Assembly (NCBI GenBank): GCA_021286855.1
Contig: JAJTBO010000002.1
Span: 372,001-436,000, forward strand
Length of the DNA stretch: 64,000 bases
Origin: Hyphomicrobiales bacterium
GTDB taxonomy: Bacteria > Pseudomonadota > Alphaproteobacteria > Rhizobiales > Ancalomicrobiaceae
Direction: 5' to 3'
In this document: positions 1 through 11,322 of the stretch, piece after piece
Layout of the letters: each line of letters opens with the position of its first letter
How positions within the stretch are numbered: position 1 is the first letter of the stretch
Translations under genes and position numbers: made by a program
The notes under the pieces: generated by a model
Told to the model about the DNA's origin: nothing
The model's database searches: none
Seen by the model: only the letters and a program-made list of their open reading frames with translations

Positions 1-208
1 CCTGCCCGCGGGCGAGACCCTCGGAGGAGTCCATCGCGATCGTGCGGACGGTGTTCTCGCCGAGATGCTGCGCCACCTCGAGCACGAGACGGGTGCCGTT
101 GTTGGTGGTCTCGAGCGCGTTCAGGATCGCCGGGAGGTGGTCGTCGAACTGAACGTCGATGACGGCGCCCATCACCTGACGAATACGACCGATCTTGCTG
201 TCAGCCAT
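1..208 (-). CDS. atpD: F1 ATP synthase subunit beta (N-terminal fragment)
   Basis: Only the first 69 codons are present; the gene runs off the left edge. The visible N-terminus ([19 protein letters not shown], then a QFDD and an [17 protein letters not shown] segment) is the beta-barrel domain of the catalytic beta subunit, which carries the nucleotide sites of F1 on the cytoplasmic face of the membrane. A GAGGA-type ribosome binding site lies about 7 bases upstream of the ATG. It is the last visible gene of the minus-strand atpHAGD operon; epsilon (atpC) would be expected beyond the edge. The Walker A motif lies outside the window. Confidence 0.97.
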   Translation of the reverse strand, partial: MADSKIGRIRQVMGAVIDVQFDDHLPAILNALETTNNGTRLVLEVAQHLGENTVRTIAMDSSEGLARGQ

Positions 209-231
209 CGTGATGTCCTCTGGATGAGTTC

Positions 232-1113
232 TCAGACCGCTTCGGCGCCCGAGATGATTTCGATGAGTTCCTTGGTGATCATGGCCTGACGCGACCGGTT
301 GTAGGTCGTGGTCAGCTTCTTGATCATTTCACCGGCGTTGCGGGTCGCATTGTCCATGGCGGACATGCGCGACCCCTGTTCGGACGCGGCGTTCTCGAGC
401 AAGGCCCGGAAGATCTGCGTCGAGACGTTGCGCGGCAGCAGGTCGGCGAGGATCTCTTCCTCGCTCGGCTCGCATTCGTAGGCGGCGCCGCCGACGTCGG
501 CCTTGGCGGCCTTCGCCGGGATCTCGGCCGGAATGATCTGCTGGGCGGTCGGGATCTGCGAGATCACCGACTTGAACTGCGAGTAGAACAAGGTCGCGAC
601 GTCGAAGTCGCCGGCCTCGAACATCGCCAGGATCTTCTTGCCGACGCCGTCGGCGTGGTCGTAGCCGAGCTGCTTGACGCCCTTGAACTCGATCACCTCG
701 ATGATCTTGTCGGCGAACTGGCGGCGCAGCGCGTCGGCGCCCTTGCGGCCGACGCAGAGAATCTTGACCGTCTTGCCTTCGCCGATCAGCCGATTGGCGG
801 TGTCGCGGGCGAGACGGGCGATCGAGGAGTTGAAGGCGCCGCACAGGCCGCGTTCGGCGGTGCAGACGACCAGGAGCTGGACGTCGGCGCGGCCGTTGCC
901 GGCGAGCAGGACGGGCGCGTCGGGGCGGCCTTCGAAGGCGCCCGCGAGATTGGCCAGAACGGAGGACATCCGTTCGGCGAAGGGCCGGGCGGCCTCGGCC
1001 GCCTGCTGGGCGCGACGAAGCTTCGCCGCGGCCACCATCTGCATGGCCTTCGTGATCTTCTGCGTCGCCTTCACCGAGGCGATGCGGTTTCGGAGATCCT
1101 TCAAGCTCGGCAT
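232..1113 (-). CDS. atpG: F1 ATP synthase subunit gamma
   Basis: 293 residues, normal length for the central rotor stalk subunit. The N-terminal helix ([20 protein letters not shown], then [16 protein letters not shown]) and the C-terminal helix ([18 protein letters not shown] followed by [15 protein letters not shown]) form the coiled coil that turns inside the alpha3beta3 ring; both are intact. A Rossmann-like middle segment with [12 protein letters not shown] is also typical. It lies between atpA and atpD in the standard alphaproteobacterial order and ends 23 bases before atpD, so co-transcription is expected. Confidence 0.98.
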   Translation of the reverse strand: MPSLKDLRNRIASVKATQKITKAMQMVAAAKLRRAQQAAEAARPFAERMSSVLANLAGAFEGRPDAPVLLAGNGRADVQLLVVCTAERGLCGAFNSSIARLARDTANRLIGEGKTVKILCVGRKGADALRRQFADKIIEVIEFKGVKQLGYDHADGVGKKILAMFEAGDFDVATLFYSQFKSVISQIPTAQQIIPAEIPAKAAKADVGGAAYECEPSEEEILADLLPRNVSTQIFRALLENAASEQGSRMSAMDNATRNAGEMIKKLTTTYNRSRQAMITKELIEIISGAEAV

Positions 1114-1229
1114 CGGGCCGTCCTATCCTCGAGCATCAAACCGGGCGCGCCCGGCCCTCTCGTCATCGACCGCGCGGGACGCGCCGAAGCGCGTTCCGCA
1201 AGCCGACGGGTTGCCAAGTCCATCGCCGA

Positions 1230-3386
<2,157 letters not shown>

Positions 3387-3541
3387 TCATTGGATTCTTT
3401 CGACGGTGCAAAGCCTTGCGAAAGCTTTTCCGCCGAAGACGGGCGTGTCCTAGCATAGGGGATCGGAGGACGCAACACGGCCCCTCAGCCGATTTCCGAA
3501 AGTCTAAGACGGCTCGAGGGCGTCCCCAGACGCCCGTCCGG

Positions 3542-5773
3542 TCACAGAAAGCTCTGCGGATCGACGTCGACATGGACGCGGACGTCGCCGCGCGGGGCGG
3601 GCGCGTGGGCGAGCCAATCGCGCAGGACGGCCTGGAGATCAGTGGTCCGATCGGTGTTCAGCAGCAGTCGGAAGCGGTGGCGGCCGCGGATCACGGCGAT
3701 GGGGGCCTCGGCGGGACCCAGCGCGATGCGGTCGGGGCCGGAAGGGGCGAGGGCTGCGAGGGCGCGGGCGTGGGCGAAGGCGGCGTCGCGGGCCTCGGCC
3801 GAGACGATCAGCGCGGCGAGGCGGCCGAAGGGCGGCATGCGCGCGCGGCGGCGCTCCTCGCTCTCGCGTTCGTAGAAGCCGTCGCGGTCGCCGTGGACGA
3901 TGGCGCGCAACACCGGATGGTCGGGGGCGCGGGTCTGGAGGAAGGCGCGGGCGCCGCCGGCGACGCGGCCGGCGCGGCCGGCGACCTGGGAGACCAGTTG
4001 GAAGGTCTTCTCGGCGGCGCGCAGATCGCCGTGGGCGAGGCCGAGGTCGGCGTCGACGACGCCGACCAGATCGAGCAGGGGGAAGTTGTGACCCTTGGCG
4101 AGGATCTGGGTGCCGATGACGAGATCGGCCGCGCCTTCGGCGAAGGCGGCGAGTTCGGCCTTCATGCGTTGGGCGCCGCCGGGCATGTCGGACGAAAGAA
4201 CGAGACGGCGGGCGTCGGGGAAGGTCAGCGCCGCCTCTTCGGCGATGCGTTCGACGCCGGGGCCGCAGGCGACGAGGCCGTCGACCTCGCCGCATTCGGG
4301 ACAGGCGTCGGGGCTGCGCAGGGTGTGGCCGCAGTGGTGGCACATCAGGACGCCGCGGAAGCGATGCTCGACCAGCCAAGCGGAGCAGTTCGGGCATTCG
4401 AAGCGATGGCCGCAGGAGCGACACAGGGTCAGCGGCGCATAGCCGCGGCGATTGAGGAAGAGCAGGGCCTGGCGGCCGTTCGCGATGGTGTCGCGCACCG
4501 CAGCGACGAGCGGGGGGGCGAGGAAGCGGCCGGGCTCGGGCCGGTGGACGCGCAGATCGAGGGCGCGGACCTCGGGCAGACGGCCGGCGCCGGCGCGGGT
4601 CGGCAGGGTGTGGCGGCGGTAGCGGCCCTGTTCGGCGTTGACCCAGGTCTCGAGCGAGGGCGTGGCGGAGGCGAGCACGACGGGGAAGTCTTCGAGGCGG
4701 CCGCGCAGCACGGCCATGTCGCGGGCGTGATAGACGACGCCGTCCTCCTGTTTGTAGGCGGCGTCGTGCTCCTCGTCGACGACGATCAGGCCGAGCTCGG
4801 CGAAGGGCAGGAACAGGGCGGAGCGTGCGCCGACGACGACGCGGACCTCGCCGGTGGCGACGCCGCGCCAGACCCGGGCGCGGGCCTTGGGCGGGACCTC
4901 CGAATGCCATTCGGCCGGCTTCACGCCGAAGCGGTCGACGAAGCGGTCGAGAAATTCGGCGGTGAGCGCGATTTCGGGCAGGAGCACCAGGGCCTGACGG
5001 CCGGCCTTGGCGGCGGCGGCCACCGCCTCGAAATAGACCTCGGTCTTGCCGGAGCCGGTGACGCCGTCGAGGAGATGGACGCCGAAGCCGCCGGCCGCGA
5101 TCGCCTCGACGAGGGCGTCGGCGGCGGCGCGCTGGTCGGGGCCGAGCGGCTTGCCGCCGTGATCGGGATCGGGGTTCGCCGGCGGCCGACCGGGGGGCAG
5201 CCAGACCTCTTCGAGCGTTCCTTGCGCGATCAGGCCGTCGACGACGCTGGCCGAGACGCCGGCGGAGGCGGCCAGCCCGGTGCGCGACCAGGCGAAGCCG
5301 TCCTCCATCGCCTCGAGCACCCGGGCGCGGGCCGAGGTCATGCGTTCGGGGCGCGGTCCGGCGAGGCGGACGCCGCGGATCGGGGCTTCCGGCTCCAGCG
5401 CCTCGGGCGCGCGCAACACCATGCGCAGCACCATGCCGCGCGGCATCAGATAATGACGGGCGAGCCGGTCGACGAAGCGGCGCAGGGCGGGCTTCACCGG
5501 GGGGCAGTCGAAGGTCCGCTCGATCTCGCGCAGCCGGTTGTCGCCGACGCGCAGGCCGCCGCCCGGCTCCTCGTCCCAGACGACGCCGAGCACCTTGCGG
5601 GGGCCGAGGGGGACCTCGACGATCGAGCCCGGTTCGATCTCGAGCCCGCGCGGCACGCGATAGGAATAGGCGACGTCGAGGGCGACGGGGACGACGACGG
5701 GCACGACGAAAGGCCGCGCCGCCGGCGGCGCGGGGTCGGGGGCGTAGAAGAGGTCGTCGATCGGTCGGGCCAT
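3542..5773 (-). CDS. priA: Primosomal replication-restart helicase PriA
   Basis: 743 residues, full length for PriA, a 3'-5' superfamily 2 helicase that reloads the replisome at stalled forks. Visible in order: an N-terminal DNA-binding domain (1-200), P-loop GVTGSGKT at 237-244, DEEH box at 333-336, and eight paired cysteines at about 451, 454, 460, 463, 478, 481, 491 and 494 binding two zinc ions. The helicase C-lobe carries GTQILAKGHNFP and QVAGRAGR. It is divergent from xerC across a 464-base gap. The reverse strand shows long GC-driven open frames with arginine-rich, low-complexity translations, which are not genes. Confidence 0.97.
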   Translation of the reverse strand: MARPIDDLFYAPDPAPPAARPFVVPVVVPVALDVAYSYRVPRGLEIEPGSIVEVPLGPRKVLGVVWDEEPGGGLRVGDNRLREIERTFDCPPVKPALRRFVDRLARHYLMPRGMVLRMVLRAPEALEPEAPIRGVRLAGPRPERMTSARARVLEAMEDGFAWSRTGLAASAGVSASVVDGLIAQGTLEEVWLPPGRPPANPDPDHGGKPLGPDQRAAADALVEAIAAGGFGVHLLDGVTGSGKTEVYFEAVAAAAKAGRQALVLLPEIALTAEFLDRFVDRFGVKPAEWHSEVPPKARARVWRGVATGEVRVVVGARSALFLPFAELGLIVVDEEHDAAYKQEDGVVYHARDMAVLRGRLEDFPVVLASATPSLETWVNAEQGRYRRHTLPTRAGAGRLPEVRALDLRVHRPEPGRFLAPPLVAAVRDTIANGRQALLFLNRRGYAPLTLCRSCGHRFECPNCSAWLVEHRFRGVLMCHHCGHTLRSPDACPECGEVDGLVACGPGVERIAEEAALTFPDARRLVLSSDMPGGAQRMKAELAAFAEGAADLVIGTQILAKGHNFPLLDLVGVVDADLGLAHGDLRAAEKTFQLVSQVAGRAGRVAGGARAFLQTRAPDHPVLRAIVHGDRDGFYERESEERRRARMPPFGRLAALIVSAEARDAAFAHARALAALAPSGPDRIALGPAEAPIAVIRGRHRFRLLLNTDRTTDLQAVLRDWLAHAPAPRGDVRVHVDVDPQSFL

Positions 5774-5971
5774 GCGATTCGCGGTTCGGGGGCGGTTTCT
5801 CGAAGATAGGCGGGGGGCGCTGGCGAGGCGAGGGGGAGAGTGGCGTGCGCGTCGGGGGCGGGCGTGGGGGGCCGCGCTCTGCGGGGGCTTCCGACCCGAT
5901 GGGAGATGCTTCGAGCCTCGGCATGGCGATCTCTGCTCGCTTCCGGAGACGCGCGGGTCTGGTCCGTGCGC

Positions 5972-6110
5972 GATCCTTCGAGACGCGCCTCACGGCGCTC
6001 CTCAGGATGAGGCGCTGGAGATTTCAGAATGAGGCGTCGGAATTTTCCGCTGAAAATACAAACACCTCATGCTGAGGAGGCGCGCCTTCGGCGCGCCGTC
6101 TCGAAGCATC
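5972..6110. repeat. Inverted pair of intergenic palindromic repeats
   Basis: Two related 40-46 base units face each other. The left unit (5972-6012) starts GATCCTTCGAGACGCG and ends CTCCTCAGGATGAGG; the right unit (6065-6110) is its mirrored relative, starting CCTCATGCTGAGGAGG and ending CGTCTCGAAGCATC. Each contains its own small palindrome (GCGCGCC-TT-CGGCGCGC in the right unit). Sequences of this CTTCGAGACG...CTCAGGATGAGG form are dispersed between genes in many Rhizobiales genomes. Together the units could fold into one long hairpin. They sit in the 464-base gap (5774-6237) between priA and xerC, in which I see no gene. A fragment resembling the left unit (GATGCTTCGAGCCTCGG) occurs near 5905. 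Confidence 0.8.
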
Positions 6111-6237
6111 GTGCACCGAAATCGAACCATGACGCGCCGAGCCGACGGGACGTTCCCTTCACGGCCTCGTCCGCCATGCTTCCTTAACCACGATCGGCCG
6201 ATCATCGGGGCTCCGATCGCCGTTCCGGTTCGACCTC

Positions 6238-7194
6238 ATGACCGCTCCGCCCCCTCCCGAGATCCTGATCCTCGCCGCGCCCGATCTGGCGGCGGCGTTG
6301 ACGCGGTGGCGGACGCATCTCGCTGCCGAGCGGCGGGCCTCGGCGGAGACGGTCGAGGCATACGACCGCGACGTCGAACAGTTCCTGCGTTTTCTCACCG
6401 AGCATCGAGGCGCTGCGCCGACGATCGCCGATCTCTCCGATCTGAAGCCGGCCGATCTACGCGCCTTCCTCGCCCGACGGCGGCGCGACCGTGCGGTCGG
6501 GGCGCGGACGCTCGGGCGCAACCTCGCCGGGATCCGCTCGCTCGCCCGTTTCCTCGAACGGCGCGAGGGGCTCAACGCCGCGCCCTTTCGGGCGACCCGC
6601 GCGCCGAAGGCGGGGCGATCCCTGCCGCATCCGGTCACGGCCGCGGCCGGGCTCCGGCTCGCCGACGCGGGCGAGAGCCTCGCCGAGGAGCCGTGGGTGG
6701 CGGCGCGCGACGCGGCGGTGTTCGCGCTTCTCTACGGGTGCGGCCTGCGCATCTCCGAGGCGTTGGGGCTTTCCCGCCGCGACGCGCCGACGACGGCGGC
6801 GCGGGCGCTCCGGGTCACGGGCAAGGGCGGCAAGACGCGGATCGTGCCGGTGCTGCCGAAGGTGGTCGAGGCGATCGAGGCCTATCTGAGGCTCTGCCCC
6901 TTCGTTCTCGACGCGGAGGGCCCGCTGTTTCGAGGCGTCAAGGGCGGAGCGCTCTCGCCGAGGATCGTGCAACTGGCGATGGAGCGGATGCGCGGCGTCC
7001 TCGGCCTCGACGACACGGCGACGCCGCATGCGCTGCGCCACGCCTTCGCCACGCATCTCCTCGGGGCGGGCGGCGACCTCAGGACCATCCAGGAGCTGCT
7101 CGGCCACGCCTCTCTGTCGACGACGCAGATCTACACCCACGTCGACGCGGCGCGGCTGCTCGAGGTCTGGGCGAAGACCCATCCTCGCGCTTGA
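6238..7194 (+). CDS. xerC: Tyrosine recombinase XerC
   Basis: 318 residues. The N-terminal SAM-like core-binding domain (about 15-115) is followed by the catalytic domain with the complete recombinase set: R171 in GCGLRISEAL, K196 in TGKGGKTR, H264 and R267 in HALRH, H290 in LLGHASL, and nucleophile Y299 in QIYTHV. XerC with XerD resolves chromosome dimers at dif during division. The pairing with divergent priA, the absence of other mobile-element genes and the normal composition argue for the housekeeping enzyme rather than a phage integrase. Confidence 0.93.
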   Translation: MTAPPPPEILILAAPDLAAALTRWRTHLAAERRASAETVEAYDRDVEQFLRFLTEHRGAAPTIADLSDLKPADLRAFLARRRRDRAVGARTLGRNLAGIRSLARFLERREGLNAAPFRATRAPKAGRSLPHPVTAAAGLRLADAGESLAEEPWVAARDAAVFALLYGCGLRISEALGLSRRDAPTTAARALRVTGKGGKTRIVPVLPKVVEAIEAYLRLCPFVLDAEGPLFRGVKGGALSPRIVQLAMERMRGVLGLDDTATPHALRHAFATHLLGAGGDLRTIQELLGHASLSTTQIYTHVDAARLLEVWAKTHPRA

Positions 7195-7313
7195 CGCGCC
7201 CGCCGGAGGGCGCGGGCGAACAAACGCCGGCGCGGGCTTCCGTAGCGGCGCGGCGCGTGGAAGAGTGATCGCCCTCAGGGTTCATCCCGATCTCCCGCCG
7301 CCGGATCCCGCTC

Positions 7314-8201
7314 TTGCCGAAGTCGACGCCTCTCACGACGGTCGCGCCGTTCCTGTTCGTGGCGATCTGGTCGACCGGCTGGATCATGGGTCGCTACGCC
7401 GCGATGGACGGCGATCCGCTGACCTTCCTGCTGGTGCGCTTCGCCTCGGCGATCGCGGTGCTGACGCCGATCACGATCGCGATTCGAGCCGACTGGCCGA
7501 AGGGCGGCCGGGCGATCGCGCATGCGCTCGGCTCCGGCGTGCTCCTGCACGCGCTCTATCTCGGCGGCGTGTGGTGGGCGATCGCGCACGGGGTGCCGGC
7601 CGGGCTGTCGGCGGTGATCGCGGCGTTGCAGCCCCTGATGACGGCGGCGCTGGCGCCGGTGCTCGCCGGCGAGACGATCAGGCTGCGGCGGGCCGGGGGC
7701 TTCGTCGTCGGCTTCCTCGGCATCGCGATCGTCGTCTCGCCGAAGCTGGTCGGGCTGGCGCCGGGCGATCTCGGCGCCGTCGCGTTGCCGCTCGCCGTCA
7801 ACGTCGCGGCGATGCTGGCGGTGACGCTCGGCACCTTCCACCAGAAGGCGCGGGTCGCCTCGGGCCATCTGCTGGCGGTGGCGACGCTGCAATATGTCGG
7901 GGCGCTTCTGGTCCTGGCGCCGATCGCCTTCCTGATCGAGCCGATGCGGTTCGATCTCAACGCCCGTTCGGCGGCGACTTTGGCGTGGTCGGTGCTCGGC
8001 CTGTCGATCGGGGCGATCGGGCTCTTGCTGCATCTGATCCGATGCGGCGAGGTGTCGCGCGCGGCGGCGTTGATCTATCTGGTGCCGCCGGCGGCGGTCG
8101 CCGAGGCGTGGTTCCTCTTCGGCGAAACGGTGAGCCCGATCCAGATCTTCGGCGTCGCCGTCACGGTGTCGGGCGTGGTGCTCGCGCAGCGACGCGGTTG
8201 A
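7314..8201 (+). CDS. DMT-superfamily (EamA) transporter
   Basis: 295 residues from a TTG start, with about ten hydrophobic segments in two EamA repeats (roughly 5-145 and 155-290), the architecture of drug/metabolite exporters of the inner membrane. The N-terminal helix (VAPFLFVAIWSTGWIMGRYA) and the C-terminal repeat (FLFGETVSPIQIFGVAVTV) are typical. No in-frame ATG precedes the first helix, so TTG is the best start, although no strong ribosome binding site is visible. Substrate cannot be inferred. It stands alone between xerC and mcd, on the same strand, with a weak short hairpin at 8202-8215. Confidence 0.85.
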   Translation: MPKSTPLTTVAPFLFVAIWSTGWIMGRYAAMDGDPLTFLLVRFASAIAVLTPITIAIRADWPKGGRAIAHALGSGVLLHALYLGGVWWAIAHGVPAGLSAVIAALQPLMTAALAPVLAGETIRLRRAGGFVVGFLGIAIVVSPKLVGLAPGDLGAVALPLAVNVAAMLAVTLGTFHQKARVASGHLLAVATLQYVGALLVLAPIAFLIEPMRFDLNARSAATLAWSVLGLSIGAIGLLLHLIRCGEVSRAAALIYLVPPAAVAEAWFLFGETVSPIQIFGVAVTVSGVVLAQRRG

Positions 8202-8316
8202 GGCGAGATGTCGCCTTTCGAAGCATTGCGCCGTCGCGCCGTTTCCGCTTCTTTCGCAGCGCAGCAACACGAAACCAACCGAACCCGGGCGGGGATCGGA
8301 CGAGGGAGTTCATGCC

Positions 8317-9987
8317 ATGGCCGCTTCCGGTCGAATCGATTTGGACCTGATCACGCTCGGCCGTGAGGCCGTTACGGCCCTCGACGGGCTCTATGCGGCC
8401 GCGCGCGGCGCGGTGCGGGCCAAGGTCGAGAAGGACGGCAAGATCTCCTCGGCGCTGGTCGATCAGGAACAGCGCGCCACGCACGGCCTCGCCTGGCTCG
8501 CCACCTACGTCGAATCGCTGCGCGAAATGGTCGACTATGCGGAACGCCTGACCGGCGAGGGCAAGTTCGGCGAGATCGAGCGGGACATCGTGTCGATCGC
8601 CTTCGGCGAATTCCTCGCGCAGATCTTCGGCGGCATTCCGATGAACCAGGGCGAGATCATCCGTCTCGCCGACATGGGCGTCGCGAACGTCGACGTCGCC
8701 GCAGCCCACGTGCCGGCGATCGAGACCCTGATCGCACACGGCAACACGCCGGCCGTGCGCGAGGCGCTGGTCGTCGCCATGGCCCGGCTCGAGGGCGCGG
8801 GCTCGTTCGGCGAGCTCGGCCTCGACGAGACGCTCAACCAGTTCCGCGACGAGATGCGCAAGCTCGCCGTCGACGCGGTGCTGCCGCACGCCCACGAGTG
8901 GCATCTGAAGAACGAATACATTCCGATGGAATTGATCGGTCAGATGGCCGAGATGGGCGTGTTCGGCCTGACCATTCCGGAGGAATACGGCGGCCTCGGC
9001 CTCGGCAAGGAGTCCATGTGCGTCGTCTCCGAGGAGCTGTCGCGCGCCTATATCGGCGTCGGCTCGCTCGGCACCCGCTCGGAGATCGCGGCGGAGCTGA
9101 TCCTGTGCGGCGGCACCGAGGAGCAGAAGCAGGAGTGGCTGCCGAAGCTCGCCTCGGGCGAGATCCTGCCGACGGCCGTCTTCACCGAGCCGAACACCGG
9201 TTCCGACCTCGGCTCGCTGCGCACCCGCGCCGTGAAACAAGGCGACCAGTACGTCGTCAACGGCAACAAGACCTGGATCACCCATCCGGTCCGCGCCGAC
9301 CTGATGACGCTCTTGGTGCGCACCAACCCGGACGAGGCCGGCTGGAAGGGCCTGTCGATGCTGCTCGCGCCGAAGCCGCGCGGCGACGACGCGAACCCGT
9401 TCCCGGCCGAGGGCATGTCGGGCGGCGAGATCGAGGTGCTCGGCTATCGCGGCATGAAGGAATACGAGATCGCCTTCGACGGCTTCACCGTGCCGGCGGC
9501 GAACCTGCTCGGCGGCGTCGAGGGGCAGGGCTTCAAGCAGCTGATGCAGACCTTCGAGAGCGCCCGCATCCAGACCGCGGCGCGCGCCATCGGCGTCGCC
9601 CAGTCGGCGCTCGATCTGGGGCTCCGCTACGCCCAGGAGCGGGTTCAGTTCGGCAAGGCGCTGATCGCCTTCCCGCGCGTCGCCGACAAGCTGGCGATGA
9701 TGGCGGTGGAGATCATGGTGGCGCGGCAGCTCACCTATTTCGCCGCCCGCCAGAAGGATCACGACAAGCGCTGCGACCTCGAGGCCGGCATGGCGAAGCT
9801 GCTCGGCGCCCGCGTCGCCTGGGCGGCGGCCGACAACGCCCTGCAGATCCACGGCGGCAACGGCTTCGCGCTCGAGTATCCGATCTCCCGCGTGCTGTGC
9901 GACGCCCGCATCCTCAACATCTTCGAGGGCGCCGGCGAAATCCAGGCGCAGGTGATCGCCCGTCGTCTGCTCGACGGCGGCAATTGA
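8317..9987 (+). CDS. mcd: (2S)-methylsuccinyl-CoA dehydrogenase (acyl-CoA dehydrogenase family)
   Basis: 556 residues, about 170 longer than an ordinary acyl-CoA dehydrogenase. The extra N-terminal helical domain (about 1-165) is characteristic of the methylsuccinyl-CoA dehydrogenase clade. The core shows FTEPNTGSDLGSLRT (FAD/substrate loop), the RVQFGKALIAFPRV helix, and QIHGGNGFALEYPISR plus IFEGAGEIQAQVIARRLL at the C-terminus. The enzyme oxidises methylsuccinyl-CoA to mesaconyl-CoA in the ethylmalonyl-CoA pathway and passes electrons to ETF; etfBA lies 2.4 kb downstream, and ccr and ecm are in the same window. A GAGGGAG site precedes the ATG. The family is certain; the specific substrate is inferred from the extension and context. 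Confidence 0.85.
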   Translation: MAASGRIDLDLITLGREAVTALDGLYAAARGAVRAKVEKDGKISSALVDQEQRATHGLAWLATYVESLREMVDYAERLTGEGKFGEIERDIVSIAFGEFLAQIFGGIPMNQGEIIRLADMGVANVDVAAAHVPAIETLIAHGNTPAVREALVVAMARLEGAGSFGELGLDETLNQFRDEMRKLAVDAVLPHAHEWHLKNEYIPMELIGQMAEMGVFGLTIPEEYGGLGLGKESMCVVSEELSRAYIGVGSLGTRSEIAAELILCGGTEEQKQEWLPKLASGEILPTAVFTEPNTGSDLGSLRTRAVKQGDQYVVNGNKTWITHPVRADLMTLLVRTNPDEAGWKGLSMLLAPKPRGDDANPFPAEGMSGGEIEVLGYRGMKEYEIAFDGFTVPAANLLGGVEGQGFKQLMQTFESARIQTAARAIGVAQSALDLGLRYAQERVQFGKALIAFPRVADKLAMMAVEIMVARQLTYFAARQKDHDKRCDLEAGMAKLLGARVAWAAADNALQIHGGNGFALEYPISRVLCDARILNIFEGAGEIQAQVIARRLLDGGN

Positions 9988-10055
9988 GGTAAAGGGCTCT
10001 GCGTCGAAGTGAGACGTCGCGTCGACGCGGTTCCCGAAATGTCCGGATCCGGCAA

Positions 10056-10189
10056 ATCCCCGCCCCCTAAATTTTCAGGGATTGGCGATTTCGCTGGTTC
10101 TGACATGCTGTGGGGGCGTCGGAAGTTCAGGGGATCTTACGACGTCGACTCGATATTTGCCGGCCGAACCCAGTTCGGCCGGCTTTTTT
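10056..10189 (+). ncRNA. Candidate structured RNA or long 3' UTR ending in a terminator
   Basis: The gap between mcd and the SDR gene (9988-10466, 479 bases) has no convincing protein gene but much secondary structure. Here ATCCCC (10056) can pair with GGGGAT (10130-10135), and CGCCCCC (10061-10067) with GGGGGCG (10112-10118), enclosing a small GCGA/TCGC hairpin. The stretch ends in a perfect Rho-independent terminator at 10159-10189. It could be an independent small RNA or simply the structured 3' UTR of mcd. No clear promoter and no known RNA family is recognised. Confidence 0.3.
10159..10189 (+). terminator. Strong Rho-independent terminator downstream of mcd
   Basis: Perfect 11-bp stem GCCGGCCGAAC / GTTCGGCCGGC with a 3-base loop (CCA), followed directly by six T residues. 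It lies 172 bases after the mcd stop codon and should end transcription from mcd or from any RNA made from 10056 onward. Confidence 0.85.
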
Positions 10190-10221
10190 CGTTCCGCGGC
10201 GTCGACGGCGGGCCGGCCGCA

Positions 10222-10244
10222 GCGCAGAAACGCCGTTTCTGCGC
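10222..10244. other. Perfect 10-bp inverted repeat between two terminators
   Basis: GCGCAGAAAC and GTTTCTGCGC separated by GCC, giving a perfect 10-bp stem without a following T-run. It is the middle of three hairpins in 210 bases (terminators at 10159-10189 and 10333-10367). It could be part of a transcript or a protein-binding palindrome; the sequence does not say which. Confidence 0.55.
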
Positions 10245-10332
10245 CGGCGTTAACCCTTTCATAGGTTTCGATTTGATTTCGGCGGTCGACCGTGCGATCT
10301 CTGTTCTCACACACGGTCATCTGAACTCTCGG

Positions 10333-10367
10333 AAAAACCGGTCGGCACGCGAGCCGACCGGTTTTTT
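10333..10367 (+). terminator. Second Rho-independent terminator, possibly bidirectional
   Basis: AAAAACCGGTCGGC pairs with GCCGACCGGTTTTT around loop ACGCGA and continues into TTTTTTC. The A-tract/T-tract symmetry would let it work on both strands. Just before it, GACCGTG and CACGGTC (about 10298-10322) can form another stem. A second terminator 150 bases after the first, with no gene between, suggests a short transcription unit in 10190-10367. Confidence 0.75.
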
Positions 10368-10466
10368 CTTTTGGCGTCACCACGGATGGCGTCGATCTGG
10401 TTCGGCCGCGGCGATGGCCCTATGGTCGACCGGTCGGATCGGGAGGGCGTCGTGGGGCGAGGCGGA

Positions 10467-11312
10467 ATGGAGCGGGACGGGCGCGTCATCCTCGTCACCG
10501 GGGCGTCTTCGGGCATCGGGCGAGCGGCGGCGGAAACGCTCGGCGCGCGGGGCTGGCGGGTCTTCGCGACGGCGCGTCGGACGGAGGATCTCGCCGAGCT
10601 GGCGGCTCTGCCGGGCGTCACGGCGCTGCCGCTGGAGCTCGCCGACCCCGCCTCGATCGCGGCCTGCGCCGAGGCGCTGCTGGCGGCGACCGGCGGGCGG
10701 ATCGACGCGCTCTTCAACAACGCCGCCTTCGGTCAGTTGGGCGCGGTGGAAGATCTGCGGCCGGGGGTCTTGAGGGCGCAGTTCGAGGTCAACGTGTTCG
10801 GTTGGCACGATCTGACGCGGCGTCTGATCCCGGCGATGCGAGCGGCGGGCCGGGGGCGGATCGTTCAGTGTTCCTCGGTGCTCGGCATCGTCGCGATGAA
10901 GTATCGCGGCGCCTATGTCGCCTCGAAATTCGCGCTGGAAGGGCTGACCGACACGCTTCGAATGGAGCTGCGCGGTTCGGGCGTCGAGGTGTCGACGATC
11001 CGGCCCGGACCGATCGCCACGCGATTCGTCGCGCATGCGATCGAGGCCTTCGAGGCCCATGTCGACGTCGCCGGATCGGTCCATGCCGAGGTCTATCGGC
11101 GGCGGCTCGAACGGCTCAGGCGCGGCGGAGCGTCGCGTTTCAAGCTGCCGCCGAGCGCGGTGGTCGAAAAGCTGATCCACGCTCTCGACGATCCGCATCC
11201 GCGCGCCAGCTATGCGGTGACGACGCCGACGCTGATCATGGGATGGGCGCGGCGGCTTCTCACGGACGGGGCCCTGTCGCGCCTCGCCGGACGATTGTCG
11301 GATCGAGAATGA
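10467..11312 (+). CDS. Short-chain dehydrogenase/reductase (SDR family)
   Basis: 281 residues from the ATG at 10467, chosen because the nucleotide-binding strand starts immediately after it (MERDGRVILVTGASSGIGRA). TGxxxGIG is at 11-18, the NNAA motif near 83-86, catalytic Ser at 135/136, and Tyr149-Lys153 in YVASK. This is a classical NAD(P)-dependent oxidoreductase; the substrate is unknown. The C-terminal extension (about 225-281) resembles membrane-associated SDRs acting on lipids or retinol-like substrates, but that is weak. It may be first in a run with the HIG1-like, adenosyltransferase and etf genes. Confidence 0.88.
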   Translation: MERDGRVILVTGASSGIGRAAAETLGARGWRVFATARRTEDLAELAALPGVTALPLELADPASIAACAEALLAATGGRIDALFNNAAFGQLGAVEDLRPGVLRAQFEVNVFGWHDLTRRLIPAMRAAGRGRIVQCSSVLGIVAMKYRGAYVASKFALEGLTDTLRMELRGSGVEVSTIRPGPIATRFVAHAIEAFEAHVDVAGSVHAEVYRRRLERLRRGGASRFKLPPSAVVEKLIHALDDPHPRASYAVTTPTLIMGWARRLLTDGALSRLAGRLSDRE

Positions 11313-11322
11313 GGGGACGACC

